Source of the DNA: Clostridiales bacterium
GTDB lineage: Bacteria; Bacillota; Clostridia; Saccharofermentanales; Saccharofermentanaceae
NCBI GenBank assembly: GCA_017551865.1
Contig: JAFZKB010000030.1
Span: 248,001 to 312,000, forward strand
Reading direction: 5' to 3'
DNA length: 64,000 nucleotides
Shown: positions 55,419-64,000 of the stretch, piece after piece
Layout of the letters: each line of letters opens with the position of its first letter
How positions within the stretch are numbered: position 1 is the stretch's first letter
Program-made: the position numbers and the translations under genes
Notes under the pieces: model-generated
Database searches by the model: none
What the model was told of the DNA's origin: nothing
What the model saw: only the letters and a program-made list of their open reading frames with translations

Positions 55419-57941
55419 TCACTCTCCGCGCTTCGTGCGCTCCATCACTTCTTCCTTGGAAGGACGGAATTTGGCGCCGGAGAAATACTTCTTCTCGAAA
55501 TCCTCCGGTGAAAGGGGCTTGGCGAAATAGAAGCCCTGGAATATATCTACACCGAGTGCCCGGATACGGGAGGCTTTCTGTGCAGTCTCGATACCCTCAA
55601 CACAAACAGTCATGCCGATGGTCCTGGTAAGAAGCACGATAGCCGAAATAAACGAGGTATTGAAACGGTCGTCCTGATCAACGAAAGCACGGTCGATCTT
55701 GATCTCATCTACCGGGAATTCACGAAGGTAATTAAATGAGGAATAACCGGTACCAAAGTCATCAAGTGCGATGCGGATCCCGTTATTACGAAGTTTCGTC
55801 ATGTTCTGGCGGCAAATTGCGAGATTCTTCATCAAGGATGTCTCCGTGATCTCCAGAAGGATATTCCTCGGACCGAGACCATATTCCCCCAGAAGCTGGA
55901 TAACATAGTCCGCGAAATCGATCCTCGCCATGTCCTCCGCCGTGACATTGATATGTACATAGAAATCTTCCGATACACCACTGTCGATCCAGTCTTTGCA
56001 CTGCTTCATGGCGGTACGCAGGATCCAGTCGCCCACGATGTTCATCTGACCGGTCGCATAGACGGCGGCGATGACCTTCTCCGGGTTGATGAGATTGCCC
56101 TGCGGAGATCTCCATCTAAGAAGCGCTTCGCAGCCGACGAGGCGCTCGGATCTGGCATCGACCAGCGGCTGGAAGTAAAGAAGGAAGTTCTGGTTGCCTT
56201 CTCTGATCGATTTACTGATCTGGAACTCGAAGTCCAGTCTCTCTTTCAGCTCCACCTTAAACTGCGGAGTATAGATCGAATAGGTAAGACGCGGATCCTG
56301 CTTGACTTTATGGAGCGTGATCTCGGCATTGACCAAAAGCTCCTCAGCGACATTTCCACAGGACGGGAAAAGCGACGCACTCATGGAGAACGTCACATAG
56401 ATCGTACTTCTGTCGAGCGTCATCGGCTCATTCATCTCTTCCTTGATAGTCTTCATGTAGTTTTCGACCTGAACACGGGTCGCCTTCGGCCACAGAAGGC
56501 AGAAGGTATCCATGCTGATGTGGTAAAGTTCACTTCCCTCCGGACGGCTCTCACGGATCTTCTTCGCTACCGTAATTAGGAGCTTGTCGCCGGCATCTCT
56601 GCCGTAACGGTCGTTAAAGACATGGAAATCTTTAATGTCCATAAGGACGATCGCCGCGGAAAGGATATCGCGGTTATGGATCAGCGCATCAAGATCGGAA
56701 ATGAGTCTTTCACGTACGAGAAGGCCGGTCAGTGCATTACGGGAAGAGTTCTTCTCGACATTCTCGCGCATCTCGTTCATGGAGGTCAGGTCGAAGATCG
56801 TTCCGATGATGACCAGCGCCTGCTTGCTGCTGTCATATACGGTCTTACCGCGGGAGGCCAGCCACCTGATCTGATCGTCGTTGCCCCATACACGGAATTC
56901 GATGGAGAAGGTATCCCTCTCCTCATCGACGAGGTAGGTAAAAGTCTCGATAAACCGGCGGCGGTCATCTTCGATGACTTCATCTGCCATCATGCGGATA
57001 ATGTCGCCGGAATATGTCAGCTCCATATCCGGGAAAGCATCCTTCAGGTTCGGGGAAAAATTCAGGATGCCGCGTTTCATGTCCGCGGTAAAAGTAATGG
57101 CCTCAGATCCGTCGATGATGAGTCTTTGCAGAGAGTTCGTCTTCTTCTTATCCGTGATATCTACAAGGATACCGATCTTATAATGCTTCTGGTCAGGTGC
57201 GGTAAACTCAAACACACCGCAGGAATGGACCCAGACCTCACCCTGAACCGGGGAAAGGATACGGAAGTCCAGCGTCGGCTCGACTGCATCGGGTTCTCTT
57301 CTAAGCTTCATGACCGTCAGGAAGACGTTATAGTCATCGGGGTTAATGAAGTTGGCAACTTCTTTAGAAGCATGCTGAAGATCCCTTGTCGGGAAATCCA
57401 GAAGGCGGGCCATCGAGGAATTAAAACGGCAGTAGTCACTGTCTGTTTCCAGACAGAAAACATATCCGTCGATTGAGTCATTTAAGAGCTTCTCGTACAC
57501 GATCTCGCCGAAGCTCTGTGTATAGTCTTCCATCATGCCGAAGATCAGGAGATGGTTCTCCTTCTTTACAGCCTGCATACTGACGCGCACATGGTAGAGC
57601 TGGCGGTGATGGGAATAGATGTTGTGTTCAAAGGAAACTACCTTGTGGTTATCGGCCGCAAGGTCATAGAAAGCTTCTTCATAGCGGACGGTCAGTGCCC
57701 GTTTCTCATTCGGATCGACAAACTCGAGGAAAGAGTCCAGCAGCATATCTTCCGCTGCTACGGGACCAATGTAGTCGGTCATTCCTTTGGAAAAGAAGAA
57801 TCTCTTTTCTTTCGGAAAAACGACGAACGTACACATGGCTACGTTCTCAAGCAGACTGTCCGCCTGTGCTAAAAGCTGCGGATCCAGGCTGATCGACGAG
57901 TCATATAACGCAGAAACAAAACCGGAGTCGTCGGCCACCAT
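55419..57941 (-). CDS. PAS-GGDEF-EAL protein, likely c-di-GMP phosphodiesterase
   Basis: An 840-residue cytoplasmic protein. PAS-like sensory units fill about 1-390. The GGDEF domain (about 400-560) has DIKDFHVFNDRYGRDAGD but SMDTF instead of GGDEF, so it is probably inactive. The EAL domain (about 580-825) keeps CEALLRW, NVTAEDM, EITETSLM, ALDDFGTGYSSF, IKIDRAF and CVEGIET, i.e. all metal and catalytic residues. It should hydrolyse c-di-GMP. 28 nt before the two-component genes, same strand, not obviously co-regulated. Confidence 0.92.
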   Translation of the reverse strand: MVADDSGFVSALYDSSISLDPQLLAQADSLLENVAMCTFVVFPKEKRFFFSKGMTDYIGPVAAEDMLLDSFLEFVDPNEKRALTVRYEEAFYDLAADNHKVVSFEHNIYSHHRQLYHVRVSMQAVKKENHLLIFGMMEDYTQSFGEIVYEKLLNDSIDGYVFCLETDSDYCRFNSSMARLLDFPTRDLQHASKEVANFINPDDYNVFLTVMKLRREPDAVEPTLDFRILSPVQGEVWVHSCGVFEFTAPDQKHYKIGILVDITDKKKTNSLQRLIIDGSEAITFTADMKRGILNFSPNLKDAFPDMELTYSGDIIRMMADEVIEDDRRRFIETFTYLVDEERDTFSIEFRVWGNDDQIRWLASRGKTVYDSSKQALVIIGTIFDLTSMNEMRENVEKNSSRNALTGLLVRERLISDLDALIHNRDILSAAIVLMDIKDFHVFNDRYGRDAGDKLLITVAKKIRESRPEGSELYHISMDTFCLLWPKATRVQVENYMKTIKEEMNEPMTLDRSTIYVTFSMSASLFPSCGNVAEELLVNAEITLHKVKQDPRLTYSIYTPQFKVELKERLDFEFQISKSIREGNQNFLLYFQPLVDARSERLVGCEALLRWRSPQGNLINPEKVIAAVYATGQMNIVGDWILRTAMKQCKDWIDSGVSEDFYVHINVTAEDMARIDFADYVIQLLGEYGLGPRNILLEITETSLMKNLAICRQNMTKLRNNGIRIALDDFGTGYSSFNYLREFPVDEIKIDRAFVDQDDRFNTSFISAIVLLTRTIGMTVCVEGIETAQKASRIRALGVDIFQGFYFAKPLSPEDFEKKYFSGAKFRPSKEEVMERTKRGE

Positions 57942-57977
57942 CTTCTATACTTTCTCCCCTACACAAAAGTGTTTATG

Positions 57978-58808
57978 TTATTTTAACATTTCCAGCACCT
58001 CAGAGTATAGTGCCTTTTTGCTTTCTCCCCATTCCAAAGCAAGAGTTTTTGCGATTTCTTTGGTAGACATTCCCTCATTTTCTAAATTTATTATGCGATT
58101 TTTGCGTTCTTCCTCCGTCAGGACCGGCTTTTCTTTTTCGGTCGGAGCGCCTTCAAGCACGAGAACGAATTCGCCCTTCGGAGGAACCTTAGTAAAGTGA
58201 TCGATCACTTCGGAAAGCGTTCCTCTGACTACTTCTTCGTATCTTTTCGTAAGTTCCCGGCAGGCGGAGATCCGACGTCCGGAAAGGCCCGCTTCAGAAA
58301 GATCGGAAAGCGTACGGAGAAGCCGGTGCGGCGCCTCGTAGAGGATCGTCGTTGCTGTCATCATAGATACCACCTGCAATCTTTCTTTCCGCTCTTTGGT
58401 CTCCACAGGCAAAAAACCCTCGAAGAAATAATGGTGTGTATCCATGCCGGAAAGCACCAGCGCCGTGATCCCGGCAACCGGTCCCGGCACCGCTGTCACG
58501 TCGATTCCCTCTTCGATACAAAGACGGACGAGGTCTTCGCCCGGATCGGAGATACTGGGCATGCCGGCATCAGAAACAAGTGCGACGGAAAGACCTTCCT
58601 TCATGCGCGAAATAAGTTTGCTTCCCGAAGAAGCCTTGTTATGCTCGTGGTAACTCACAAGTTTAGCGGAGATATCAAAATGCGAAAGCAGAAGTCCCGT
58701 GCGCCTTGTGTCTTCACAGGCCACGATATCCACGCTCTTTAGAACCTCGATCGCGCGGGGCGAGAGATCCTGCATATTTCCGATCGGCGTTCCCACTAAA
58801 TACAGCAT
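57978..58808 (-). CDS. rsmI: 16S rRNA (cytidine1402-2'-O)-methyltransferase RsmI
   Basis: A 276-residue tetrapyrrole-methylase-fold enzyme acting on the same nucleotide as RsmH. LVGTPIGNMQDLSPRAIEVL, CEDTRRTG, VSDAGMPSISDPGE and VPGPVAGITAL are diagnostic. It starts 3 nt after trmN6. Confidence 0.96.
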   Translation of the reverse strand: MLYLVGTPIGNMQDLSPRAIEVLKSVDIVACEDTRRTGLLLSHFDISAKLVSYHEHNKASSGSKLISRMKEGLSVALVSDAGMPSISDPGEDLVRLCIEEGIDVTAVPGPVAGITALVLSGMDTHHYFFEGFLPVETKERKERLQVVSMMTATTILYEAPHRLLRTLSDLSEAGLSGRRISACRELTKRYEEVVRGTLSEVIDHFTKVPPKGEFVLVLEGAPTEKEKPVLTEEERKNRIINLENEGMSTKEIAKTLALEWGESKKALYSEVLEMLK

Positions 58809-58811
58809 ATC

Positions 58812-59591
58812 CTAGTCTTCCTTGTTATAGATCTTCTTAAGTGCCGGAGTATACTCCCCGCTTTCGTCCCGGAGGATCAGAGGGGCTGTGATCACCGTGC
58901 CCGACATCTTCCCGCCTTTTTTGGCGGAAAGCAGGAAAAGCGTCGCATCCTTTCCGGCATAGGGATGGACGAAAGTGATCTTTTTCGGAATGATATTTTG
59001 TTTCATGCATTCTTTCATAACAGAGGACAATGTCGTTGCCCGGTCCACGAGGAAAAGATCCCCGCGCGAAGTGAGCATTTTCCGGGCACAGGACAGAAAA
59101 TCCGAGATATCCCCGTGCATGGAAAACCTCGCTTCCAGAAGCGCCGTGCTTTTTTTATCCTCCGAAGTTACGGGACCGTCTTTCGGATCCCGGAAAGGCG
59201 GGTTCATGAAGACCGCATCATAGGAGTTTCCTGAAACTTCCGCGGTCGGAAGATCCCGAAGGTCACAGGAGAAGCCCCTTACCCGGTCGGAAAGGTCATT
59301 GAGCAAGATATTTCTTTCAAAGATACGGGCGGCTTCTTCCTGCCGCTCGACCCCGTCTATCTTAAGATCCTTCCTTCTTGCAGAAAGAAGGATCGAAGCC
59401 GCACCGCAGTTGGTGCCCAGCTCTAAAACGCGGATCGGCGATCCCTGACGCAGGCGGAGGTTTTCGGAGACGAACCACGAAAGAAGCACGGTGTCCTCGC
59501 CGAAGCGGAATCCGTCCCGGCTCTGGATCAGACGGAAGCCATCTCTTTCCAGGTCTTCCAGTGTCTCTTTATTGGGGTCGAATACTTCCAA
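58812..59591 (-). CDS. trmN6: tRNA1(Val) (adenine37-N6)-methyltransferase family protein (YabB/TrmN6)
   Basis: A 259-residue class I methyltransferase. SAM motif VLELGTNCGAASILL and the N6-adenine motif VFMNPPF are seen, preceded by GFRFGEDTVLLSWF. Neighbour of rsmI, matching yabB near yabC in Bacillus. Its substrate is taken from the family. Confidence 0.85.
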   Translation of the reverse strand: MEVFDPNKETLEDLERDGFRLIQSRDGFRFGEDTVLLSWFVSENLRLRQGSPIRVLELGTNCGAASILLSARRKDLKIDGVERQEEAARIFERNILLNDLSDRVRGFSCDLRDLPTAEVSGNSYDAVFMNPPFRDPKDGPVTSEDKKSTALLEARFSMHGDISDFLSCARKMLTSRGDLFLVDRATTLSSVMKECMKQNIIPKKITFVHPYAGKDATLFLLSAKKGGKMSGTVITAPLILRDESGEYTPALKKIYNKED

Positions 59592-59610
59592 AAACCATTC
59601 TCCTTATCAC

Positions 59611-59650
59611 GAAAAAGAGATCTGCTCCCCTATAAGGGGACCAGATCCCT
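59611..59650 (-). terminator. Ferredoxin gene terminator
   Basis: An interrupted stem, GATCTG-C-TCCCC with GGGGA-C-CAGATC (about 59619-59646), then a minus-strand T-run (59612-59616). Confidence 0.85.
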
Positions 59651-59674
59651 CATCTTACTTCTTATCTTGCACGA

Positions 59675-59845
59675 TCAGCCCTGAGAAATCGCGCCAGCCG
59701 GACAAGCCGCCTCGCAAGAACCACACTCAAGACAGAGATCCGGGTTGATCTCGTACTTACCATCGCCCTGAGCGATAGCGCCTACCGGGCACTCGCCCTC
59801 ACAGGAACCGCAAGACAGACATGCATCAGAAATTACATATGCCAT
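59675..59845 (-). CDS. 2[4Fe-4S] ferredoxin
   Basis: A 56-residue clostridial ferredoxin with two CxxCxxxCP motifs (CGSCEGECP with the preceding Cys, and CGSCEAACP). An electron carrier for anaerobic oxidoreductases. AGGAGG 8 nt before the ATG at 59845 fixes the start; the longer frame to 59983 is not used. It lies between ricT and trmN6. Confidence 0.95.
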   Translation of the reverse strand: MAYVISDACLSCGSCEGECPVGAIAQGDGKYEINPDLCLECGSCEAACPAGAISQG

Positions 59846-59928
59846 ATTGTCATCCTCCTTATTCTGGTCTATGACTTCATTAAACACTATTTTTTTCTTT
59901 TTGTAAATTGAACAATTTGTAAAAAAAA

Positions 59929-60804
59929 TCATTCCTCCGGCTTTTCGGGCTGGGGCTTCTTCTTCGGGCAGTCCGCTTTGCACTGCGGTTGCGGAGGATT
60001 CACCAGAGAAACATCGACGGCGTCGTAGATCTGCATCTCCGTCTCCTCATCCTTTTCGAAGCGCACCGTGACCTTTTCCTTCAGAAGATCGGAATAGATA
60101 ACGACACCGATACCATCCGGAGTTTTGACTTTTTTACCAACCTTCGGCACACGGCGGTTCGCATCTTCATAGGCCGCCTGCTCATAGGAAAGGCAGCACA
60201 TCAGTCTTCCGCAGGTACCGGTAAGCTTGGTCGGGTTCATGGAAAGGCCCTGGTCCTTTGCCATACGGATCGTCACCGGCAGGAACTGGTCAAGATACGA
60301 GCAGCAGCAGAGCTCTCTTCCGCAGATGCCCAGGCCGCCGACCATCTTCGCCTGCTCACGGGAGCCGATCTGGCGAAGCTCGATACGTGTCCGAAAGCAC
60401 GATGTCAGATCCTTGACGAGTTCTCTAAAGTCCACGCGCTTGTCGGCGGTAAAGTAGAAGGTCAGTTTCCTTCCGTCAAAAGAATAGACCGCCTCGACGA
60501 GAGTCATGGGAAGTTCTCTTTTCTCGATGAGCTCCAGGCACTTATAGAATGCGCCCTGCTCTCTTTCCTTCTTTTCCCGGTAATGCTCCATCTCTTTTTC
60601 GTTGGCATACCGGAGGACCGGAAGGACGGTCTCATCCACTTTTTCGTCCGGAAGGTCGAAAGGCTCATCCACGACGAATGCAATATCCTGCCCCAGTGCG
60701 GTATTGACCATTACGGCGTCTCCGACCTTGAGCTTTAAGTCATTGGCGAGGAAACGGTAAGGCTTACCTGCATCGTGGAAACGCAGATTTACAACTTTAG
60801 CCAT
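59929..60804 (-). CDS. ricT: PSP1-domain protein RicT (YaaT)
   Basis: A 291-residue protein with the PSP1 domain and a cysteine cluster (GICGRELCCCSYL, then GTCGRLMCCLSYE), which holds iron-sulfur clusters in Bacillus RicT. The Ric complex (with YlbF and YmcA, not seen here) directs RNase Y processing. The tail is Lys/Pro/Glu-rich. It overlaps holB by 8 nt. Between it and the ferredoxin lies an AT-rich gap with AAATTG/CAATTT symmetry (about 59909-59922). Confidence 0.93.
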   Translation of the reverse strand: MAKVVNLRFHDAGKPYRFLANDLKLKVGDAVMVNTALGQDIAFVVDEPFDLPDEKVDETVLPVLRYANEKEMEHYREKKEREQGAFYKCLELIEKRELPMTLVEAVYSFDGRKLTFYFTADKRVDFRELVKDLTSCFRTRIELRQIGSREQAKMVGGLGICGRELCCCSYLDQFLPVTIRMAKDQGLSMNPTKLTGTCGRLMCCLSYEQAAYEDANRRVPKVGKKVKTPDGIGVVIYSDLLKEKVTVRFEKDEETEMQIYDAVDVSLVNPPQPQCKADCPKKKPQPEKPEE

Positions 60805-61807
60805 CTGTACACTCCTTTTTCAGTGCCAGAAGCATCCGGCACACGATCATTTCATAATTTCCGTTGGCCTTTTCGGCCCGCGAAGCAACCGTCAGGACAG
60901 AGCTCATTTTGCCGATCCTGGCGGGATTTATCTTATAGCGCTTGATCACATTGACCATCTTATCTTTTTTCACTTTATCATGCAAGCGATCCGAATCGGG
61001 AGAAAGCGAGAGGACGGCCATCTCACCGAGGACCATATCCATGAGCATCAAAACGTCCTGGAAGTGCTCTTTTTCCTCATCGAAAAAAGAATAGACATCG
61101 GTAAGAAGCTCGGTCTTACTGATCTCCGGCAGACGAAGAAGGAAGTCCGTGACCTCCTCGTAGTCGTTGACGAGCCAGTCCGTCTGGGAAAGGCCCATGG
61201 CCGATCCAATCACGCCTCCGGAGAAATGCGCGAAAAGCTCCGCCTCTTCCGGAAGGATATCCGGGTCATTCTTCTTCAGTACTTCCACGACTTCTTTTTC
61301 TGTATTCGGAAGGAGCCGCACCGACACGGTTCGGGAAAGGATCGTCGGCAGAAGTTTGGATTCATCGCTGACCGTCAGGATAAAGACGACATGTTTCGGA
61401 GGTTCCTCGAGGGTCTTAAGAAGCGCATTCTGCCCTTCTTCCGCAAGGGCGTCCGCATCGATCAGATAGACTTTCCTGGAGGCGATCTGCGACATGATGC
61501 CGACATCTCCGAGGATCTTGCTTCGGACATCGGCGACCTTGATATTCTTCTCCCCGGAAGGAAGAAGGAGTTCTTTATAGTCCGGGTGGGTATGCTCGCG
61601 CATATAGATGCAGTTGGGGCAGGTCCCGCATCCGCCATTTTCTGTCGGATGGCTACATAAAAGACCCTTGGCGAATTCTCTTCCCAGAGTCTTTTTCCCG
61701 ATGCCCTGCGGGCCCACCAATAAAAAAGCGTGCCCCGGCTCGCCGACTAGCGGTACTCCGAGGCGCTGTTTTGCTTCATTTTGTCCGACCAGTTCAGAAA
61801 AACTCAT
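60797..61807 (-). CDS. holB: DNA polymerase III delta' subunit
   Basis: A 336-residue clamp-loader subunit. AAA+ P-loop LLVGPQGIGKKTLG, zinc cysteines CSHPTENGGCGTCPNC, and QNALLKTLEEPPKHVVFIL are seen. The Lys-Lys of the P-loop (GKKT) is within the range of delta' proteins, which often do not hydrolyse ATP. In the darA-holB-ricT set. Confidence 0.95.
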   Translation of the reverse strand: MSFSELVGQNEAKQRLGVPLVGEPGHAFLLVGPQGIGKKTLGREFAKGLLCSHPTENGGCGTCPNCIYMREHTHPDYKELLLPSGEKNIKVADVRSKILGDVGIMSQIASRKVYLIDADALAEEGQNALLKTLEEPPKHVVFILTVSDESKLLPTILSRTVSVRLLPNTEKEVVEVLKKNDPDILPEEAELFAHFSGGVIGSAMGLSQTDWLVNDYEEVTDFLLRLPEISKTELLTDVYSFFDEEKEHFQDVLMLMDMVLGEMAVLSLSPDSDRLHDKVKKDKMVNVIKRYKINPARIGKMSSVLTVASRAEKANGNYEMIVCRMLLALKKECTDG

Positions 61808-61810
61808 AGA

Positions 61811-62140
61811 TCACATCTTCTCGAACTGTTCTACATTGACGACGAAGACCGTCGCACCGCCCACCGTCACATCGACCGGGTACGGTACATAGGAACCGCC
61901 CATCGCAGACGGGGTCAGGTTCGTATTGATCGCCGACTGGCGGGAAGAGGAATACTTGCGGATCAGATCCAGTACTTCCTGGAGCTTTTCGGTATCGACA
62001 ACGATCATCAATGTGGTATTACCGGAACGGAGAAATCCGCCGGAAGAATTCAGTTTCGTCACACGGAAACCGGCTTTGTTCAATTCGGCCATCAGGCGGG
62101 GCGTATCCTCATCATGTACGATTGCAAATACAAGTTTCAT
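61811..62140 (-). CDS. darA: Cyclic-di-AMP receptor DarA (PstA/YaaQ)
   Basis: A 109-residue PII-like protein. MKLVFAIVHDEDTPRLMAEL, KLNSSGGFLRSGNTTLMI and the C-terminal VGGATVFVVNVEQFEKM are characteristic. It binds c-di-AMP; its effectors are not known. It overlaps tmk by 4 nt. Confidence 0.96.
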   Translation of the reverse strand: MKLVFAIVHDEDTPRLMAELNKAGFRVTKLNSSGGFLRSGNTTLMIVVDTEKLQEVLDLIRKYSSSRQSAINTNLTPSAMGGSYVPYPVDVTVGGATVFVVNVEQFEKM

Positions 62141-62760
62141 TTTTCTAATACCTCCCAGACAGCTTTTCTGATCTGTTTATAGATCAGCTCGGGTGCATCG
62201 TTTGCCGAAATGACCCGGATGCGGGGTTCGTTTTCACTTAATTTCAGGTAGCCCTCGCGGACTTTCCTCATAAAGGCCAGGCCCTCGGCTTCCAGACGGT
62301 CCTCTTCGTCAGAACGGCCATGGCGCCTTCTGTAGGCGGTCTGCTCATCCAGATCCAGAAGGAACGTGATATCGGGGGAAAGCCCTCCGGTGCTCCACTG
62401 GTTCAGATGATCCACCGGATCTTTTCCGAGACCTCTGGCAAAGCCCTGATAGGCGACCGTGGAATCGAAGAACCGGTCACAGATGACCACATTCCCTTCC
62501 TTTAATGCCGGAAGTATCTTCTCTTCAACGATCTGGGCACGTGCAGCTTCGTAAAGAAGAAGCTCCGTGCGGCTGTGCATACAGCTGTTGGCCTTGTCCA
62601 GAAGGATCGTACGGATCTTCTCGCCGATCTTAGTTCCACCGGGTTCACGGATCAGGATATACGGGATCCCGGCATCTTTAAGGTCGGAAGAAAGCATCTC
62701 GATCTGCGTGGTCTTGCCGCAACCATCTATACCTTCGAAGGTAACAAACAAACCACTCAT
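62137..62760 (-). CDS. tmk: Thymidylate kinase
   Basis: A 207-residue kinase making dTDP. FVTFEGIDGCGKTTQIEML (P-loop), the DR motif in VICDRFFDS and a lid with RRRHGRSDEEDR are seen. The ATG at 62760 is preferred, with GGGAGG about 11 nt upstream; the ATG at 62769 would sit too near that SD. Confidence 0.96.
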   Translation of the reverse strand: MSGLFVTFEGIDGCGKTTQIEMLSSDLKDAGIPYILIREPGGTKIGEKIRTILLDKANSCMHSRTELLLYEAARAQIVEEKILPALKEGNVVICDRFFDSTVAYQGFARGLGKDPVDHLNQWSTGGLSPDITFLLDLDEQTAYRRRHGRSDEEDRLEAEGLAFMRKVREGYLKLSENEPRIRVISANDAPELIYKQIRKAVWEVLEK

Positions 62761-62806
62761 GCTCTTCATGCCCTCCCTGCCTCTATGGTCTTATTATATA
62801 ACATAA

Positions 62807-63271
62807 TCAGTCTAACTTCACCGAATGGATGCTGGCAATTTCCAGCCAGATATCCTTCTCGATACGCTCGTTATCCTTCTTGATATCCTCGAGAGTCTCC
62901 TCTGCAGGACGGCGGCGTCCCCAGTTCTTCTTCTCTCTGTGCTCGGAATTGTTTCTGTCGTAATTCTTCTTTTCCGAACGGAACTCTCTCTTCTCGGAAC
63001 CGCCCTTTTCATTTCTCTCTCTGCCGTCGCGCTTTTCGTCTCTTTCACGATTGTCGGAGCGGCGCTCACGACCGGAATTTCCTTCGTTTCCGGAGCGGTT
63101 ATTACGGTTATAGTTACCGCCATTTCGGTTCCCGCCGTTTCCACCATTTCCACCGGATTTTCCGGATCTTCTTCTTCTGTTGCGGTTACTGTTGTTCCGC
63201 GGCGGCTGAGAACCATTGGCCGGAGCGGCCGCTGGCGCATGATTGACCTGATTTTTCTCCTGTTCGCTCAT
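62807..63271 (-). CDS. R/G/N-rich disordered protein
   Basis: A 154-residue protein. Residues 1-25 are Ala/Pro/Asn-rich and 28-115 are dominated by Arg, Gly, Asn, Lys and Glu, with RGG-like and NGGN repeats. A short amphipathic segment at the end (about 122-154) is the only part that looks folded. Such tracts bind RNA in other proteins. The opposite frame also lacks stops, but the codon third positions and AGGTAG SD before the ATG at 63271 favour this strand. Confidence 0.7.
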   Translation of the reverse strand: MSEQEKNQVNHAPAAAPANGSQPPRNNSNRNRRRRSGKSGGNGGNGGNRNGGNYNRNNRSGNEGNSGRERRSDNRERDEKRDGRERNEKGGSEKREFRSEKKNYDRNNSEHREKKNWGRRRPAEETLEDIKKDNERIEKDIWLEIASIHSVKLD

Positions 63272-63328
63272 TTACTACCTCCGTAATTTTACGAAACTAA
63301 ACATCTCTATTATATCGGTTTTCCTATT

Positions 63329-63805
63329 TCATTCAACCTTCCCCGAAGGAAGCTCCCCGTAGTAACGGACGTCCTGCTGCCATTTTTCGGGGATCTCCGT
63401 CTCTCCCTTCAGGAAAAGAAGCGGTACCTGCACGAAACCTCTTTCTTCCATTCTCGGGTGCGGGATCGTAAGGCGCTCCGTATCCATTGTGATCTCCCCA
63501 TAGGTCAGGATATCCAGGTCGATCGTACGCGGACCCCATCGGATGATCCTTTTTCTGTGGAGTTTCTCCTCGATCCGGTTGCAGAAAGAAAGAAGCTTCA
63601 ATGGCGGAAGATCCGTCTTCACCAGTACGCATATATTAAGAAAATCCGCCTGATCCTTATATCCGACCGGAGTCGTTTCAAATACCGGAGAGACCTTTAC
63701 TACCGCCGTTTTTTCTTCCGGGCAGTCCAGGAGCTCGACGGCGCGGGAAAGATTTTCGAGCCGGTCGCCCATATTGCTTCCTAAGGAAAGATAGGCCTCC
63801 GTCAT
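63329..63805 (-). CDS. folK: 6-hydroxymethyl-7,8-dihydropterin pyrophosphokinase
   Basis: A 158-residue folate-biosynthesis enzyme. AYLSLGSNMGDRLENL and RRIIRWGPRTIDLDILTYG-type sequence (the family's signature GPR.iDLDIL) are seen. It overlaps folB by 4 nt. Confidence 0.96.
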   Translation of the reverse strand: MTEAYLSLGSNMGDRLENLSRAVELLDCPEEKTAVVKVSPVFETTPVGYKDQADFLNICVLVKTDLPPLKLLSFCNRIEEKLHRKRIIRWGPRTIDLDILTYGEITMDTERLTIPHPRMEERGFVQVPLLFLKGETEIPEKWQQDVRYYGELPSGKVE

Positions 63806-64000
63806 AGTTCGGACTCCATTTCCGACCGTGTCCTCTTGATGATAACGCCCATATAGTCAAAGTTCCCGTCGATCGGGGCTTTCGGCTTCTGGATCTCGCA
63901 CGTGATCTTTTCGACCATGGAAAAAGCGCGGAAGATGGAGACGATAATGTTTTCCGCCATGTACTCGATAAGATTGCAGGAGACGTTCTCCACGTACTCA
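63802..64000 (-). CDS. folB: Dihydroneopterin aldolase, C-terminal part (cut by window edge)
   Basis: The last 65 codons of FolB, which makes 6-hydroxymethyl-dihydropterin, the substrate of FolK. EIQKPKAPIDGNFDYMGVIIKR corresponds to the conserved KP.AP region. It continues beyond the right edge; an internal Met at 63993 is not the start. Confidence 0.88.
   Translation of the reverse strand, partial: EYVENVSCNLIEYMAENIIVSIFRAFSMVEKITCEIQKPKAPIDGNFDYMGVIIKRTRSEMESEL

Noticed and set aside
59909..59922. AAATTG-AA-CAATTT symmetry before the ferredoxin gene
   Set aside because: AT-rich and short; no convincing promoter to relate it to.
1..64000. tRNA and rRNA genes, IS elements, prophage
   Set aside because: I looked for T-loop words, transposase motifs and phage genes and recognised none; a covariance-model scan would be decisive for tRNAs.

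Overview
The window reads as a chromosomal segment of a Gram-positive bacterium of the class Clostridia, of moderate GC content by eye. Supporting marks are: a dcw-type start (mraZ-rsmH-ftsL-PBP); the Firmicutes order rimP-nusA-ylxR-ylxQ-infB-rbfA-nrnA-truB-ribF; a T-box in front of thrS; mutS2; the block folB-folK-tmk-darA-holB-ricT-ferredoxin-trmN6-rsmI; ECF sigma plus PrsW-type signalling; and good SD sequences before most genes. I cannot name the genus. No rRNA, tRNA, phage, IS element or CRISPR array was recognised.

Layout. 1-2573 (-): division start of the dcw cluster (mraZ, rsmH, ftsL-like, partial PBP), with a promoter and MraZ operator at 2633-2689. 2830-3153: a non-coding array of alternating CATGGGA/TCCCATG half-sites with a 53-bp period, the most unusual structure in the window. 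3197-14050 (-): one long operon, rimP to rodA, promoter at 14129-14157, terminator at 3197-3257. 14353-14757 (+): a lone P-loop protein. 14833-16938 (-): thrS with its T-box. 17031-29310 (-): uvrB-dnaE-pfkA-mutS2-P-loop-zinc ribbon-SPFH, probably one operon under a LexA-type box. 29482-30553: small regulator, an unlisted 46-codon gene and a membrane-anchored protein. 30553-33309 (-): metG-tatD. 33445-36630 (+): nucleosidase-like and SPL-like radical SAM pair, zinc-ribbon membrane protein, SDR enzyme. 36786-39412 (-): ECF sigma operon with a 34-aa membrane peptide, multi-TM protein, PrsW-type protease and a two-TM protein. 39593-43876: rho, mreB, TraX-like protein. 43904-47409 (-): lipoprotein and two tandem zinc-ribbon paralogues, with a duplicated stump of leuS at 44540-44635. 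47621-50095 (+): leuS. 50180-55390 (-): two-component system and FtsX-type ABC transporter with a tandem-repeat operator. 55419-57941 (-): PAS-GGDEF-EAL protein. 57978-64000 (-): rsmI, trmN6, ferredoxin, ricT, holB, darA, tmk, an R/G/N-rich protein, folK and partial folB.

Most of the window is housekeeping: translation, cell-wall synthesis, repair and replication. The accessory parts are the ECF/PrsW operon, the SPL-like/nucleosidase pair, the zinc-ribbon paralogues and the CATGGGA array. A recurring trait is long disordered, charged tracts on information-processing proteins (IF2, Rho, the R/G/N-rich protein) and on Lgt.
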